A stretch of 64,000 bases of DNA. It comes from Megascapheus bottae (lineage: Eukaryota > Chordata > Mammalia > Rodentia > Geomyidae). The notes under the pieces are model-generated. The model saw only the letters and a list, made by a program, of their open reading frames with translations, was not told the origin of the DNA and made no database searches. Numbering within the stretch: the first letter of the stretch is position 1; every line of letters begins with the position of its first letter. This document shows, piece after piece, positions 32,828-43,739 of this stretch. The DNA is taken from the NCBI GenBank assembly GCA_024803745.1, contig JANJXV010000006.1:41223501-41287500 (forward strand), written 5' to 3'. A program made the position numbers and the translations under genes.

Positions 32828-33720
32828 TTGTATGTTCATTTTTGTTAAATATCATTAACATTTGAATTTCTTTTCTAATCTCTTCAATGACCCACTGGTA
32901 ATTCAACAATGTATTGTTCAGTCTCCATGAGTTACAGAATTTTCTATGGTGGCTTTTGGTATTGAACTCTAATTTTGTTCTACTGTGCTGCAGAGAAAAA
33001 CATATATTCTGATGTTGCTAGATGAAATACTCCATAGATGTCTGTGAAGTCTAGTTGTTCTATGCAGTTGTTTAGTTCTGAGGTATCTCTGTTGAGTTTT
33101 GCCAGCTTGATCTATCCAATTGAGAAAGTGGTATGCTAAAGTCACCAGCAACCAATGTGTTTGGATACATGTATGATTTTATGGTAAGTAGTGTTTGTTT
33201 GATAAATTTGGGTGGTCCAGTATTTGGTGTATAAATATTTAGAATTGTTATATATTCCTGTAGGAAAGATTCTTTTATTAATATGTAGTGTCCTTTATCG
33301 CTTCTCAGTAATTTTAATTTGAAGTCTACATTATCTGGTACTAGGATTGCAACTCCAACCTGCTTATGTGGGCTGTTTGCCTCATAGATTTTATTCCAGC
33401 TTTTCACTTTCAGAACGTGTTTGTTTTTGTGGGCAAAGTGTGTCTCTTGAAGACAGATAGATGGATCTTGCTTTGTGATCCGACTAGTCAGTCTTTAAAT
33501 GGAGAATTAAGTTCAATAATATTGAGAGCTAGGATTAAGAGGTATTTGGTAGTTCCTGGGATGTTATCAATCTTCTTAATCATAGTAAGAACTATTATTA
33601 TCTAATTACCAGTTCAAGGGCTGTTTCTCTGCCTTTATCATGTTCTTGTTGGTTTTCTATGTGAAAGATATCTTTTAGTATCCTTTTAGAATCCTGTGAC
33701 AAAGGCTCTTTGTTGTACAA

Positions 33721-34840
33721 TTTCTTGTCACTGACCCTCCAGATTCCCTGCAAACACAATCTTTAAAAATTAGCATTTTATTGATTTTGACATGTGCCGT
33801 CATTGATGTTTCTGCTTTATGTGTTTTAATTAAATGTTATTATTTGCCTCTGTGTCCCAAGGCCATGTGCTGGGAATGGGTGCGATTTCATAAATCAGTC
33901 CTGGAGCTCATGTTGGGAAGCCATTGACTCTCCTCTGTGTATCACTGCAATTCTTTCCCAGGATCAATAGAGTAGCTTTGATGTTCTTTACCTCAAAGAG
34001 AAGGTTTCTTTCCATTTATCTCCCATCTTGTTGTAAAGAAGCATGGTCCTCTGGTGATATTTTCAGAGCTGGCGCCATCACCCCTAGGTGCTGCCACTCC
34101 ACACAAAGTCACCTCTACGTGGGGCTCTGACCAGCTTTACTTTGTAACATGGTGTCCTGTCCTGGGACTGTGATTTCTATCTGGTGCTCTCTCTACTCCT
34201 GCTTCACTTCTTTGTCTTTGCCTACTCTGTTCTTCAGACTCTGGACCACTATTAATTCTAACCTGCCTAGATGCATGAACCACCAAGAATGTGCCTTTCC
34301 TACCCTCTCTGTGTCCAAGTCTGCCTTCCATCGTTAGTGCTCAAGACATATGTGCTGAACCTTACTGAGAAGAGTGGAATCACCTTGGAGCCAACTGAAC
34401 TTCAGCTGAGTGCCTGAAGCTCATCTGGGATAGCAAAGACCATGGCTAGAGGAAGAAGAGGCTGTGGTTTTCTATAGCGTCACTCTGAAATGTTCAGTGC
34501 AGATAACACTAGCACTGCATATACATATATACATATATATTATACATATACACATGTACCATATCATCATATATATTAAACATGTACATATATGTATGTG
34601 TACAGTATATACATATATGTATACATGAACATTCACTATATACAGTAAGCTCTAGAATACAGAAGATGGAGGTAGGAGGTAGAGATGAAAGGGATCACTT
34701 ATTAACCAGGTTTTTGCTCAGACTCAAATATTAATTGAAAGCCTAGGAGCCAATAATTCAGTTGAAAAAAGTGGAGGGAGATGGGAGAACATTTTCCTCA
34801 CGCGTGCATGCACACATGTGCGTGCACACACTCACACACA
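33721..34840. other. Unique block, no gene recognised
   Basis: About 800 bp without known repeats (33740-34500), then an ATAC-rich region. The words TTTTAATTAAATGTTATT and GCATTTTATTGATTTTGAC are enhancer-like. Plus frames of 62-68 codons have no motif. Confidence 0.35.
34518..34630. repeat. (ATAC)n/(ATAT)n-rich tract
   Basis: Imperfect TATACATATATG units with many self-complementary pieces. Confidence 0.9.
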
Positions 34841-34844
34841 CAGA

Positions 34845-35882
34845 AAAGAAGATCAAGGTTCAAAGCTACCTGGGCCAAGATTCTTTTTTTAATGTTTTTA
34901 TTGTAATTAAGAGGGATTACAATTATATTCACCAGATAGAAGGAGCATTACTTCACATATATTGATACCCCTTCTCATGTTTTTGTCATTTCCCTCCCCG
35001 GTCCCCTCCCTCATCTTGTTTTCCTTCCTTTCCTTTCTTATTTCAAATAAACATACATATAATATATCAGATAAGGCAAGATACTGTAACAATATGAGAT
35101 AACCAAGTCACAACAAAAAAGATGAAAAATAACACTACATTAAGAACAACAATCACACATTATATAGCTCTTATTTCCATATCCTGGAGGTCCTTTCATT
35201 TAGCTTTATTCTATATGGCCTTACTTATCTAGATTTTGCCCTATTGTAAACCTCTACTAGGAGAGTCCAAGGTTTGTACTAATTATTACAAATGAGGGAA
35301 ACCATTGAGCCTATGTTCCTTTGAGTCTGGCTTACTTCACTTAATAGGATTTTTTCCAAGTCTTTCCATTTCCTTACAAATGGGGCAATGTCATTCTTTC
35401 TGATGGCAGCATAGTATTCCATTGTGTATAAATACCACATCTTGTTGATCCACTCATCAACTAAGGGACATCTAGTTGGTTCCATATCTTTGCTATGGTA
35501 AATAGTGCTGCAATGAACATTGTTGTGCTAGTGGATTTAGTCTGTCCTTGTTTCTGGACGGTTGGGTAAATGCCAAGTAGTGGAATTGCTGGGTCATAGG
35601 GGAGTTCTATGTTTAGTCTTTTGAGGAACTGCCACACTGCTTTCCATCGTGGTTGAACGAGTTTGCACTCCCACCAACGGTGTAGTAGTGATCCCTCCTG
35701 GCCACATCCCCTCCAGCATCTGTTGTTATTAGATTTCTTGATAAACTGGGCCAAGACTCTTACCTCCAATTAAGCACCAGAAAACCAGAAGTCATGCTTC
35801 CGCTCAAAGTAGTAAAGCACTACCCTTGAGTGAAAAAGCTCAGAGACAGTGCCCAGCCTCATCAGCAACCAAAAAAAAAAAA
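34845..35882 (+). mobile_element. SINE, B1/Geo, split by an L1
   Basis: Part of the left half (GATCAAGGTTCAAAGC) ends at 34885 and resumes at 35746 (ACTCTTACCTCCAATTAAGC), running to an A12 tail at about 35882. Confidence 0.85.
34886..35745 (-). mobile_element. L1, antisense, 5'-truncated, young
   Basis: 860 bp of ORF2 end and 3' UTR. The minus frame 35461-35769 carries the C-terminal Cys motif [18 protein letters not shown] and a PYDPAIPLLGIYP stretch. The duplication CTGGGCCAAGAYTCTT lies at 34870-34885 and 35746-35761 with one mismatch. It split a SINE. Confidence 0.93.
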
Positions 35883-36608
35883 GTAAGAAACTTTAGGGAA
35901 AAAAAAATGAAGCATTTATTTGGTTATTATTTTGCCACTTCATTCCAAGCACTAACATGTAGTAAATCCTAAATAAATAATTGCTAAATGAAAAAATAGA
36001 TAAGGAAAAAAGTATTTCTTGAGCACATGTCAATATCTACACAGAAATGAGGGACCAGAGCAAACAGGGGGTATCTTCATCTTTCTTTCTCTTCCCAAGA
36101 GGAGGACTTCCTTCACAAGGAATGTTTGTTTATTCGAAGGTCACAGATAATCACTTGATTATATTTCTATCTGTACCCTATTCAACAGAGAGCCAAGCAT
36201 CAAGCACCATGCCCAGCACCTGCTCAGCACCCCCACGCTTCGTCATTTAATCCTGTAACACCTTCCATGAGGCACGTATTGCTGCTATTTTTATTAGCCT
36301 TGTCATCTCCATTTTCTTGATGAGGAAACTTAGGCACAAGAGAGCCAAGTATGTGCCTCGGCTGCACGGTGGGTGCCACGGTCAGGACTTAATTCCAGGC
36401 AGTTGTCCTCAGAGCCCATCATTTGATACACAATTCTATGCTGACAGCCCATACCAGACAAAAGACTGACCTGCAGATGTTTTACATCATCCCAGACTCT
36501 CCAGTAGCACTACAAGCTTTGTGTCTAGACTTCTGATTACATTCTCTCATCATGCTTTTCAATAAATATTGAGTACTTCTTCTAGGTCTAGAATATTCTA
36601 TGTTCTAG
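35883..36608. other. Unique sequence with a MIR relic
   Basis: No gene seen. The MIR piece is listed separately. Confidence 0.5.
36250..36400 (+). mobile_element. MIR element relic
   Basis: CATCTCCATTTTCTTGATGA, GGAAACTTAGGCACAAGAGA and GGTGCCACGGTCAGGACTTA follow the MIR core. Confidence 0.75.
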
Positions 36609-36623
36609 AAATACAATGATCCA

Positions 36624-36982
36624 GGGGCCAGGAGTTTGGCCTACTGATAGAGTGTATGCCTAATATACACAAAGACCCGGGTTCGATTCCTCGGTACCAC
36701 ATTCATAGAAAAAAAGCTGGAAGTGGTGCTGAGGCTCAAGTGGTAGAGCTCTAGCCTTGAGAAAGTCCAAGGACAGTGCTCAAGTCCTGAGATCAAGGCC
36801 CAGGACTGGCAGAAGAAGAAGAAGAAGAAGAAGAAGAAGAAGAAGAAGGAGAAGGAGAAGGAGAAGGAGAAGGAGAAGGAGAAGGAGAAGGAGAAGGAGA
36901 AGGAGAAGGAGAAGGAGAAGGAGAAGGAGAAGGAGAAGGAGAAGGAGAAGGAGAAGGAGAAAGAGAAGAAGAAAAGAAAAAC
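36624..36982 (+). mobile_element. SINE, IDL-Geo-like, with expanded tail
   Basis: SINE body 36624-36810, then a long polypurine tail. The target duplication AAATACAATGAWCCA at 36609-36623 and 36983-36997 encloses both body and tail, so the array grew inside the element. Confidence 0.93.
36811..36975. repeat. (AAG)n then (GGAGAA)n polypurine array
   Basis: About 11 AAG units followed by about 19 GGAGAA hexamers. It is pure purine on the plus strand for about 165 bp and makes false poly-Arg, poly-Leu and Ser-Pro reading frames. Confidence 0.97.
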
Positions 36983-37388
36983 AAATACAATGAACCAAAT
37001 GACAGAATCCCTACTTCCAAGAATGGCGTGCTAACAAAGGCAAACAAAACACTCAGGAAAGCAAACCAATGCAGCAACCAAGATAACTGGAGATTATTCC
37101 AAATGGGCTAAAGGAAATAGACAGATGCCACCGAGGGGACTTGAGGCCAAGGAGCCTCAGTGCGCTCTGTGACAAGGAAGGCTATCTGCCCAGAGTCCTG
37201 GGGGAAAGCAGCATGCCTGCCAGCATCTGAGACAAGACTTCCTCCAGGCAGGGACCAGAGGTGCACAGGATCCAAATAGAAATGGGCTTGGCAAATTCCA
37301 GGGATTGGGAGGGATGGGGAGGTATGTGCGGAACAGAGCAGGCACCTTGCAAGTCTCAGAAGTTCAGATTCCAGCTTTTTTGTGTGTG
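36983..37388. other. Unique sequence, no gene seen
   Basis: Minus frames at 37108-37401 have no motif. Confidence 0.5.
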
Positions 37389-37613
37389 GGGGGGGGGTCA
37401 TGGAGCTTGAACTCTGGGACTGGGCACTGTCCCTGAGCTCTTCAGCTCAAGGCTACCACCCTACCCTTGAGCCAAGCCCCATTTTCTGTTTTCTAGAAGT
37501 TAACTGGAGATAAGAGTTTCTGGTTCTTTTGTGCCCAGGCTGGCTTTGAGCCTTGATCCTCAGATCTCAGCTTCCTGAGTAGCTAGGATTACAGGCGTGA
37601 GCCACCATGCCAG
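37389..37613 (-). mobile_element. SINE, B1/Geo
   Basis: Complete minus-strand dimer with a G9 run at its tail side. Confidence 0.85.
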
Positions 37614-37639
37614 CTGATTCGGGCTTTTTGTTTCCTTTG

Positions 37640-37775
37640 TTTTGCAGGTGCTGGGGATCAAAATGATGGGTCATATGGGAGGAAGTAGCAATGTCCAACA
37701 AGAAATGTACCCACTATCTTACATATGAAATTGTAACCCCTCTGTACATCACCCTGAAAATAAAATTGAATTTAG
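37640..37775 (+). mobile_element. L1-like 3' end
   Basis: ATGTACCCACTATCTTACAT, TGTAACCCCTCTGTACATCA and AATAAAATTG are the same type of end as at 52.9-53.0 kb. Confidence 0.55.
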
Positions 37776-37793
37776 AAAGAAAGGAAGAAAGGC

Positions 37794-37840
<47 letters not shown>

Positions 37841-37856
37841 AGGAAGGAAGGAAAGC
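37776..37856. repeat. (AAAG)n microsatellite
   Basis: About 18 tetramers grown on the L1-like tail. Confidence 0.95.
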
Positions 37857-37859
37857 AAG

Positions 37860-38100
37860 CAAGCTGGGCACTAGTGGCTCTCCCCTGTAATCCTAGCTAC
37901 TCAGGATGAGATCTGAGGCTCATGGTTCAAAACCAGCCTAAGCACAGAAGTCTCATGAGACTCCTCTCCAATTAATCACCAGAAAATTGGAAGTGGTGCT
38001 GTGGCTCAAGTAGTAGAGCACTAGCCATGAGCTGAAGAACTCAGGAACAATGCCCAGACCCAGAGTTCAAGCCCTAGGACCTACTGAAAACAAACAAACA
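37860..38100 (+). mobile_element. SINE, B1/Geo
   Basis: Complete dimer with an (AAAC)n tail. Confidence 0.85.
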
Positions 38101-38671
38101 AACAAACAAAGAAGGGTCTTGTATATGCTAGGTAAGTTCTCCGATATGAGCTCCATGCGCAAGTTTGAATTTTTATGTGGTGTTGCAAGAAGCCCCCAGA
38201 TCATCACAGTGCTGAGCCCCCGGTGAACACGAGCTCCAGAGCCCAGCTATTCTAACCCTTAGAGTGATGGCCAGTCCTGGGGGCCTGGAGTTGGGTCATC
38301 TGGTTTTCCATCCCTACTATTCTGCTCATGCCGTGAATGAGTTTAGGCAAAGCATTGCTCCTAAGCTTCAGATTTTGGCCTGAGAAGTAGGGTCCTGAGA
38401 GACAGATCCAAGAAGATTGGGGTGTGGAGGTTGCATGAGATAATTCATAGAATACTCAGCAGAGAGCTGGGAAGGAGGAAGCAAGCTGAAAAGGAGCAGG
38501 GAGAATGCAGTCGATGTATATGCTATGACACCACAAACTGAGGGGTGAGTGGGGTTAGGAGAGCTGTTGAGGCAATAAAAGGGGTGATAATGATTAAGAT
38601 GCATTGTACTCACAAACCGACATAATGAATTCTAACTCCTTTTTAAAACTAAAAATAATAAAATATGGTGG
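38101..38671. other. Unique sequence, no gene seen
   Basis: An 81-codon minus frame at 38368-38613 has no motif. Confidence 0.5.
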
Positions 38672-38900
38672 TTTTTTTTGTCGATCATGGGACTTGAACT
38701 CAGGACCTGGGCATGGTCCCTGAGCTCTTTAGCTGAAGACTACTTCCCTACCCCTTGAGCCACCATGCCACTTCCAGTTTTCTGATGGCTAATTGGAGAT
38801 AAGTTCCCAGGGACTTTGGTGCCCAGGCTGGCTTTGAACTGAGATCCTCAGATCTCAGCCTCCTGAATATCTCACAGGCATGAGCCACCACGCCCACCTT
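38672..38900 (-). mobile_element. SINE, B1/Geo
   Basis: Complete minus-strand dimer. Confidence 0.85.
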
Positions 38901-38914
38901 AAAATATAATTTTT

Positions 38915-39112
38915 AAAAAAATTTTTGGCCAGTCCTGGGCTTGAGCTCAAGGCCTGAGCACTGTCCTTGGACTTTCTCAAGGCTAGAGCTCTACCACTTG
39001 AGCCTCAGCACCATTTCCGGCTTTTTTCTATGTATATGGTACCAAGGAATCGAACCCTGGTCTTTATGGCTGCTAAGCAAGCACTCTACTGCTAGGCCAA
39101 ACTCCCACCCCA
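38915..39112 (-). mobile_element. SINE, IDL-Geo-like
   Basis: The 14-bp duplication AAAATATAATTTTT lies at 38901-38914 and 39113-39126. It inserted directly beside the preceding SINE. Confidence 0.92.
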
Positions 39113-39667
39113 AAAATATAATTTTTTGAACCCAATAGGAAAAAATATTGCTATGTAACAGTGACTTTTTTTTTAAGGAAATCAGACCTAAAGTGTAAAG
39201 CCCTTCCTAACAACAAGTTCAGGAATCTGTAATATACTGGTTTCTGAGTTAACAATAACAGATAAATGAAAAGAATCGGGGGAAAAAAATTTAATGGTAT
39301 GACCCAAAACATCTACTAGTTCCCAATTAATGATTTCTACTCTCTGGTTTGTGTTTGTTTGTTTTTAATGCAGCACACTGGAAACTTAAGTCTTATCCAT
39401 ATAAATCCCTGTGTAGGCTGTGTTTTGTATCATACTGGCTCCAGTTGAAAGACAGCAGTGACTCTCTGTTGGAGAATCAATAACTAAATACATAGGAGAC
39501 TGGAACCAGAAATTCAGTCCTTGGCCAAGTGGAAATAAAAAAGCATTAATGCAAGAAATGTTTCACATTCAGAATGCTGAGAAACAGCTTTTTGTAACAA
39601 CTTTAGGTCTGAGGCCTCCACCCTAAGCTAAGCCTTTTTGCCCAAGGACCCTATTAAGAAGCAACTC

Positions 39668-39683
39668 TGGCGCCATCTGCTGG
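39668..39683 (-). promoter_or_regulatory. CTCF-like core motif
   Basis: The minus strand reads CCAGCAGATGGCGCCA, which fits the CTCF core CCASYAGRKGGCRS at every position. Confidence 0.55.
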
Positions 39684-39758
39684 TATATTAGGAAACGGAA
39701 AAGCAGGGCTTGAACACCTGGCAGGGGCCCCTCCCTCTCTCTCCTGGCAGAAATTAGT

Positions 39759-39790
39759 ATCAGGAGGAAACCTTGTGATTTCCTCCTGAT
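39759..39790. repeat. Inverted repeat, 12-bp arms
   Basis: ATCAGGAGGAAA and TTTCCTCCTGAT around an 8-base loop. Confidence 0.88.
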
Positions 39791-40609
39791 GTCTGTGTTT
39801 TCAACCTCTTGTTAAGTATTTGAAGTGAGAAGAGCAGATGATGAGAGACTTAGCCACTGAAGAGTCCCCACAAGGGACAGCCCCAGCTAAGCCACCACTT
39901 CCTTGGTTCCTGTAAGAGCTCACCACTCAGCAGAGCCACCAGAACCAGAGACCGCCAACAACCAGAGACTTCTCCTTCCAGAGACTTCTCCTCAGCGGGC
40001 AGGACTGCTTCATTTCTGTCCTCTCACCCATTTCCACTGAGGCTCCTCCCCTGCCCAAATCCACATCCTCAAATGTACCCACTATATACAAAGAAAGCAC
40101 ACATGGAATCTGCCTTCAAAGGATTGAGCTCCTGCCGGCCTAGGTGGACCTCGGGCCCTGGAATTCCAAGGTAAGGAACAGTATGAATTGTCCTCCCTAG
40201 AGAAATGAGGGTTCCCCTGCCATGGTCCTTTCAGGTGGCAGGAGCAGGTGGTTGCCTGGCCCCAAAAGTTGCATTCAGTTCCATACACCTGGCATCATCA
40301 TACCCACCGCCCAAAATAAGGAGAAAACAGAAATCTGTGAATCACTTACCCAGGAAAGAATCTGAATCCCAAAAAATCTCTGGAGAGAGAGGAGAGTACG
40401 TTTAAACCAAGAACCTACTGAGTGTGCTGGCTTCTTACTCCAGGAAGCATGTTATTTAAAGGGCACTCAGCCCTTCCTACTTTCAGGTAACTGGATTCTC
40501 CCTTAACCACCTGCTCCTCAATCTCAATAATGACTCAGGCAATTGCTATCATTCATAGTTCCTCTTAATAGCTAGAAACGGGCCCACAGAGAGCCTAAGA
40601 AACTTGTCT

Positions 40610-41170
40610 AACAGTTTGGAGATTCCTCAAAATAGCCAAACAAGTCAGGATATGGTGAAGACACTGATACACCCCTTTTCACTGCTGCACTATTTACCAT
40701 AGTCAAGAAATGGAAACAGCCCAGATGCCTATAATAAATGGGTGAATAAAGAAAAAGGGTATAGCCAGGCGCGGTGGCTCACACCTGTAATTCTAGCTAC
40801 TCAAGAGGCTGAGATCTGAGGATCAAGGTTCAAAGCCAGCCTAGGCACAAAAGAACCTGAGACTCTTATCTCCAATTAACTTCTAGAAAATGGGAAGTAG
40901 GACTTGGCTCAAAGGGTAGGGCAGTAGGCTTGAGCTGAAGAGCTCAGGGACAACACCCAGGCCTAGTTCAAGCCCCATGACCCACCAAAAAAAATGCATA
41001 TACAATAGAATTTCACTAATCTATCAGGAAGAATTACTATTATGCCATTTTCAGAAAAATAGATGAACTTGAAAAAATACATTAAGTGACGTAAGACAAG
41101 CTTGGAGAGAGAAAAGGCACATGTTTTTCCTCATACTAAAAGTTAGAAGTGAGGTAGTGCTCCGTAGATG
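40610..41170 (+). mobile_element. Old L1 3' region, split by a SINE
   Basis: GCACTATTTACCATAGTCAA, ATGGAAACAGCCCAGATGCC before, and AATAGATGAACTTGAAAAAA, TTAAGTGACGTAAGAC after the SINE match the end of mammalian L1 ORF2 and early 3' UTR. Confidence 0.65.
40764..40996 (+). mobile_element. SINE, B1/Geo, nested in L1
   Basis: Complete dimer with a near-7SL start (GCCAGGCGCGGTGGCTCACA). Confidence 0.88.
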
Positions 41171-41631
41171 AAGAACGTGCTCCCTAGGGCCCTGTGACAT
41201 GAGGGGATGGAGAGACTGGGGTAAGCATTGACATGAGGCTTCCCTGAGTCTTCCTCCTTCTTAACCAAAATGTACCCAGTAACGATCCTTCCCCTGAGTC
41301 TTCACCCACTTGCTGCAGTTCCTGGGACCAGGTCTTCATTCCTGTCCAGCACCCTGTCCATGCTTGACAACTGATTTCTCATAGTTATTTGCAAAAGCAC
41401 AAATACAGATGCTATTAACTGGTAATAAAACTAGCCAGCCTTTTCTAAAGCCTAGTACTGGCGACTGCTCTCGGGCTCTGGGGACCCTTGGTTGCCAGAT
41501 ACTTCTAAAGCAAATGTTTCTTTTGATACCAGAGTGCCAAGCTCATCTTTTTTCTCTTCCAAAATGAATAGAATAATGAGTTCAGGTAGGGTCAAGGGAA
41601 GGGAGAGAGTCTTTTAAGAATCCTGATTCTA
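41171..41631. other. Unique sequence, no gene seen
   Basis: No motif or repeat identified. Confidence 0.5.
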
Positions 41632-41850
41632 AGCCAAGCACTGGTGGCTCATGCCTGTAATCCTTGCTACTCTGGAGGCTGAGATCTGAGGATGGAGGTT
41701 CAGAGCCAGCCTGGGCAGGAAAGTCCATGAGACTCTTATTTCCAACAAGCCAGAAAAAGCCAGAAATGGTGCTGTGGCTTAAGTGATGGAGTACTAGCCT
41801 TGACCACAAAAAAGCTCAGGCCCTAAATTCAAGCCCTAGCTATGGAAGGG
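41632..41850 (+). mobile_element. SINE, B1/Geo
   Basis: Complete dimer, small losses in the Geo half. Confidence 0.85.
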
Positions 41851-42029
41851 GAAAAAACCCTGATTCTAGAACCATCCTTCCTCTCTCAATATACAGATGT
41901 CATAGTTTTTCCAGGTAGCATTTCTTTCTTAAGAAAACTGTAGAGGTTTGTTAAGCTCCTGGCACTGTGCTGGAAACTGTGGCTTTCAAGGGAAGTCCCC
42001 TGGGTCACATAGGGGACCTTTACGCCATG

Positions 42030-42274
42030 GAGGGAGGTGGCACTGGTGGTTCACACCTTTCATCCAACCTACTCAGGAGGCTGAGATCAGAGGACGGCGT
42101 TGAGAAGCCAGCGCTGGCACGATTGTCAGGGAGAGTCTTATCTCCATTTAACCAGCAAAAGAGCCAAAAATGGAGGTGTGACTCAAGTGGTAAATAGTTT
42201 TGAGTGGGGGGAAAAAAGGCTAAGCAACAGCACGTAGGCCCCAAGTTCAAGCCCCAGTACTGTCACACAAAATG
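42030..42274 (+). mobile_element. SINE, B1/Geo
   Basis: Complete dimer with an expanded purine tail. Confidence 0.85.
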
Positions 42275-42350
42275 ATGAAGAAGAAGAAGAAGAAGAAGGA
42301 GGAGGAGGAGGAGGAGGAGGAGGAGGAGGAGGAGGAGGAGGAGGAGGAAA
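42275..42350. repeat. (GAA)n then (GGA)n polypurine array
   Basis: About 6 GAA and 17 GGA units at a SINE tail. Confidence 0.95.
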
Positions 42351-42749
42351 AGACAGAATATGTGCTCCAATACAGCAAATCAGCAACCATTGGAGAGTAT
42401 GGGCTCTTTCATAGTTGGGAAGCGATTGGATTAAAAAAGGAATCAAGGTAAGGAAGAAAAGATCTCAAGGAAACTTCAGAAACCAAGGAGAGTCTAGAGC
42501 ATTTCAAGAACCAATCAGGAGTGCAAGGTGCTTCCAGTGCTCTGGGACAGCCAGTGCCTACTTCTGTCCCTCTCCTGTCCAAACACTCCCAACGGAGGGC
42601 CCATTAGAGCCAACCAAAGACAAACCAGCCATTCAACTCACTTGTCCTGTTCAACTCACTTCACACTGTTCTCTCTGCTTTAGGTAATGGAAGGACACAA
42701 ATGTTAAATCCAAGCTGAGTGGTTGTTTCTCAGCTCTCCACATTACAGT
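42351..42749. other. Unique sequence, no gene seen
   Basis: A 90-codon plus frame at 42415-42687 has no motif. Confidence 0.5.
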
Positions 42750-42765
42750 AAAAAATAGTGGTTCC

Positions 42766-42967
42766 GGGACCGGAGTTTAGCCTAGTGGTAGAGTGCTTGC
42801 TTAGCATGCACGAAGACCCAGGTTCAATTCCTCAGTCCCACATACATAGAAAAAAGCCAGAAGTGGTGCTGTGGCTCAAGTGGTAGAGCTCTAACTTTGA
42901 GAAAGCCCAAGGACAATGCTCAGGCCCTGAGCTCAAGCCCAGGACTGGCAAAAAAAGAAAAAAGAAA
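42766..42967 (+). mobile_element. SINE, IDL-Geo-like
   Basis: The perfect 16-bp duplication AAAAAATAGTGGTTCC lies at 42750-42765 and 42968-42983. Near-consensus body, so a young copy. Confidence 0.95.
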
Positions 42968-43065
42968 AAAAAATAGTGGTTCCCAGGAAACCTGAAAAGA
43001 AGCATTAAGGTGTGAAGCTGTCCATTACCCACAGGAAACTTAATTGAAGATCTGTATTTTATTGT

Positions 43066-43085
43066 TTTTGAGTCCATGAGACTCT

Positions 43086-43136
<51 letters not shown>

Positions 43137-43236
43137 AGAACTATGGTTCAAAGTGGCAAAGCTCTAGCCTTGAGGAAAAGAGCTCAAGGACAGTGCCCAG
43201 GCTCTGAGTTCAAGCCCCACAATCAACAACAACAAC
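43066..43236 (+). mobile_element. SINE linker plus Geo half, with (CA)n inside
   Basis: The linker (CATGAGACTCTTATCT) is followed by a (CA)n tract and then the Geo half (TATGGTTCAAAGTGGCAAAG to GAGTTCAAGCCCC). The microsatellite lies between the two halves. Confidence 0.75.
43092..43134. repeat. (CA)n microsatellite
   Basis: About 21 units within a SINE. Confidence 0.95.
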
Positions 43237-43609
43237 AACAACAAAAATAAGGAGCTGTGTAGATCTTCAGGGACACTGCTCTGAGACAAATTTTGTGGAA
43301 AGAGACAGTTGCAACATGTTTAACATAGCCAACCATCATCCATTTCAGATGTGCAGCATTATTGCATGATTATTTCCTAAGTGCATACATATGTGACTGC
43401 ACTCATGCCCAAATTCATGGCAATGTTGCCTCTTGGGAGAGGGAAAAGTAGATAATCCTTTACCTGTATGTGTAATACTTAATTCCAGAGGGAAAGAAAG
43501 AGAGGGAATGGGGAAGAGAGGAAACAAGTATATAGCAAAATAACTGTTTTGGTTAATTTTGATTATCAACTTGACTGGATTGAAAAATGCCTTGAAGAGT
43601 AGCAATAAT
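43237..43609. other. Unique sequence, no gene seen
   Basis: An 86-codon minus frame at 43345-43605 has no motif. Confidence 0.5.
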
Positions 43610-43738
43610 GGTTAACTGGAGATAAGAGTCTCCTGGACTTTCCTGCCCAGGCTGGCTTCAAACCAGGATTCTCAGATCTCAGCCTCCTGAGTAGTTGGGT
43701 TACAGGAATGAGCCAGCCACCAGAACCTGGCTTGTTTA
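43610..43738 (-). mobile_element. SINE left-half fragment
   Basis: Linker and B1-like left half only, on the minus strand. Confidence 0.8.
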
Positions 43739-43739
43739 A

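Larger units (their letters stand above)
31030..33720 (-). mobile_element. L1, antisense, 3' UTR and ORF2
   Basis: Minus-strand frames include an endonuclease-domain stretch at 33072-33407 (motifs HYILIKESF and VAGDFS, where the usual Asn after GDF is Ser) and the linker region near 32400-32580 (EKSQTNNL). The 3' UTR runs from about 31500 to 31030 and holds an (AT)n. Frames are broken, and a SINE sits at 32634-32827. Dead copy. Confidence 0.85.
39127..40605. other. Unique block with CTCF-like site, no gene recognised
   Basis: About 1.5 kb with no recent repeat and unusually high GC from 39600 to 40250. It has a consensus CTCF-like motif, a strong inverted repeat, and two short frames on opposite strands near 40082-40405. 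No exon can be proven. Confidence 0.4.

Noticed and set aside
36757..37077. Long poly-Arg, poly-Leu and Ser-Pro-rich frames
   Set aside because: They are translations of the (AAG)n-(GGAGAA)n microsatellite in three frames, with no gene context.
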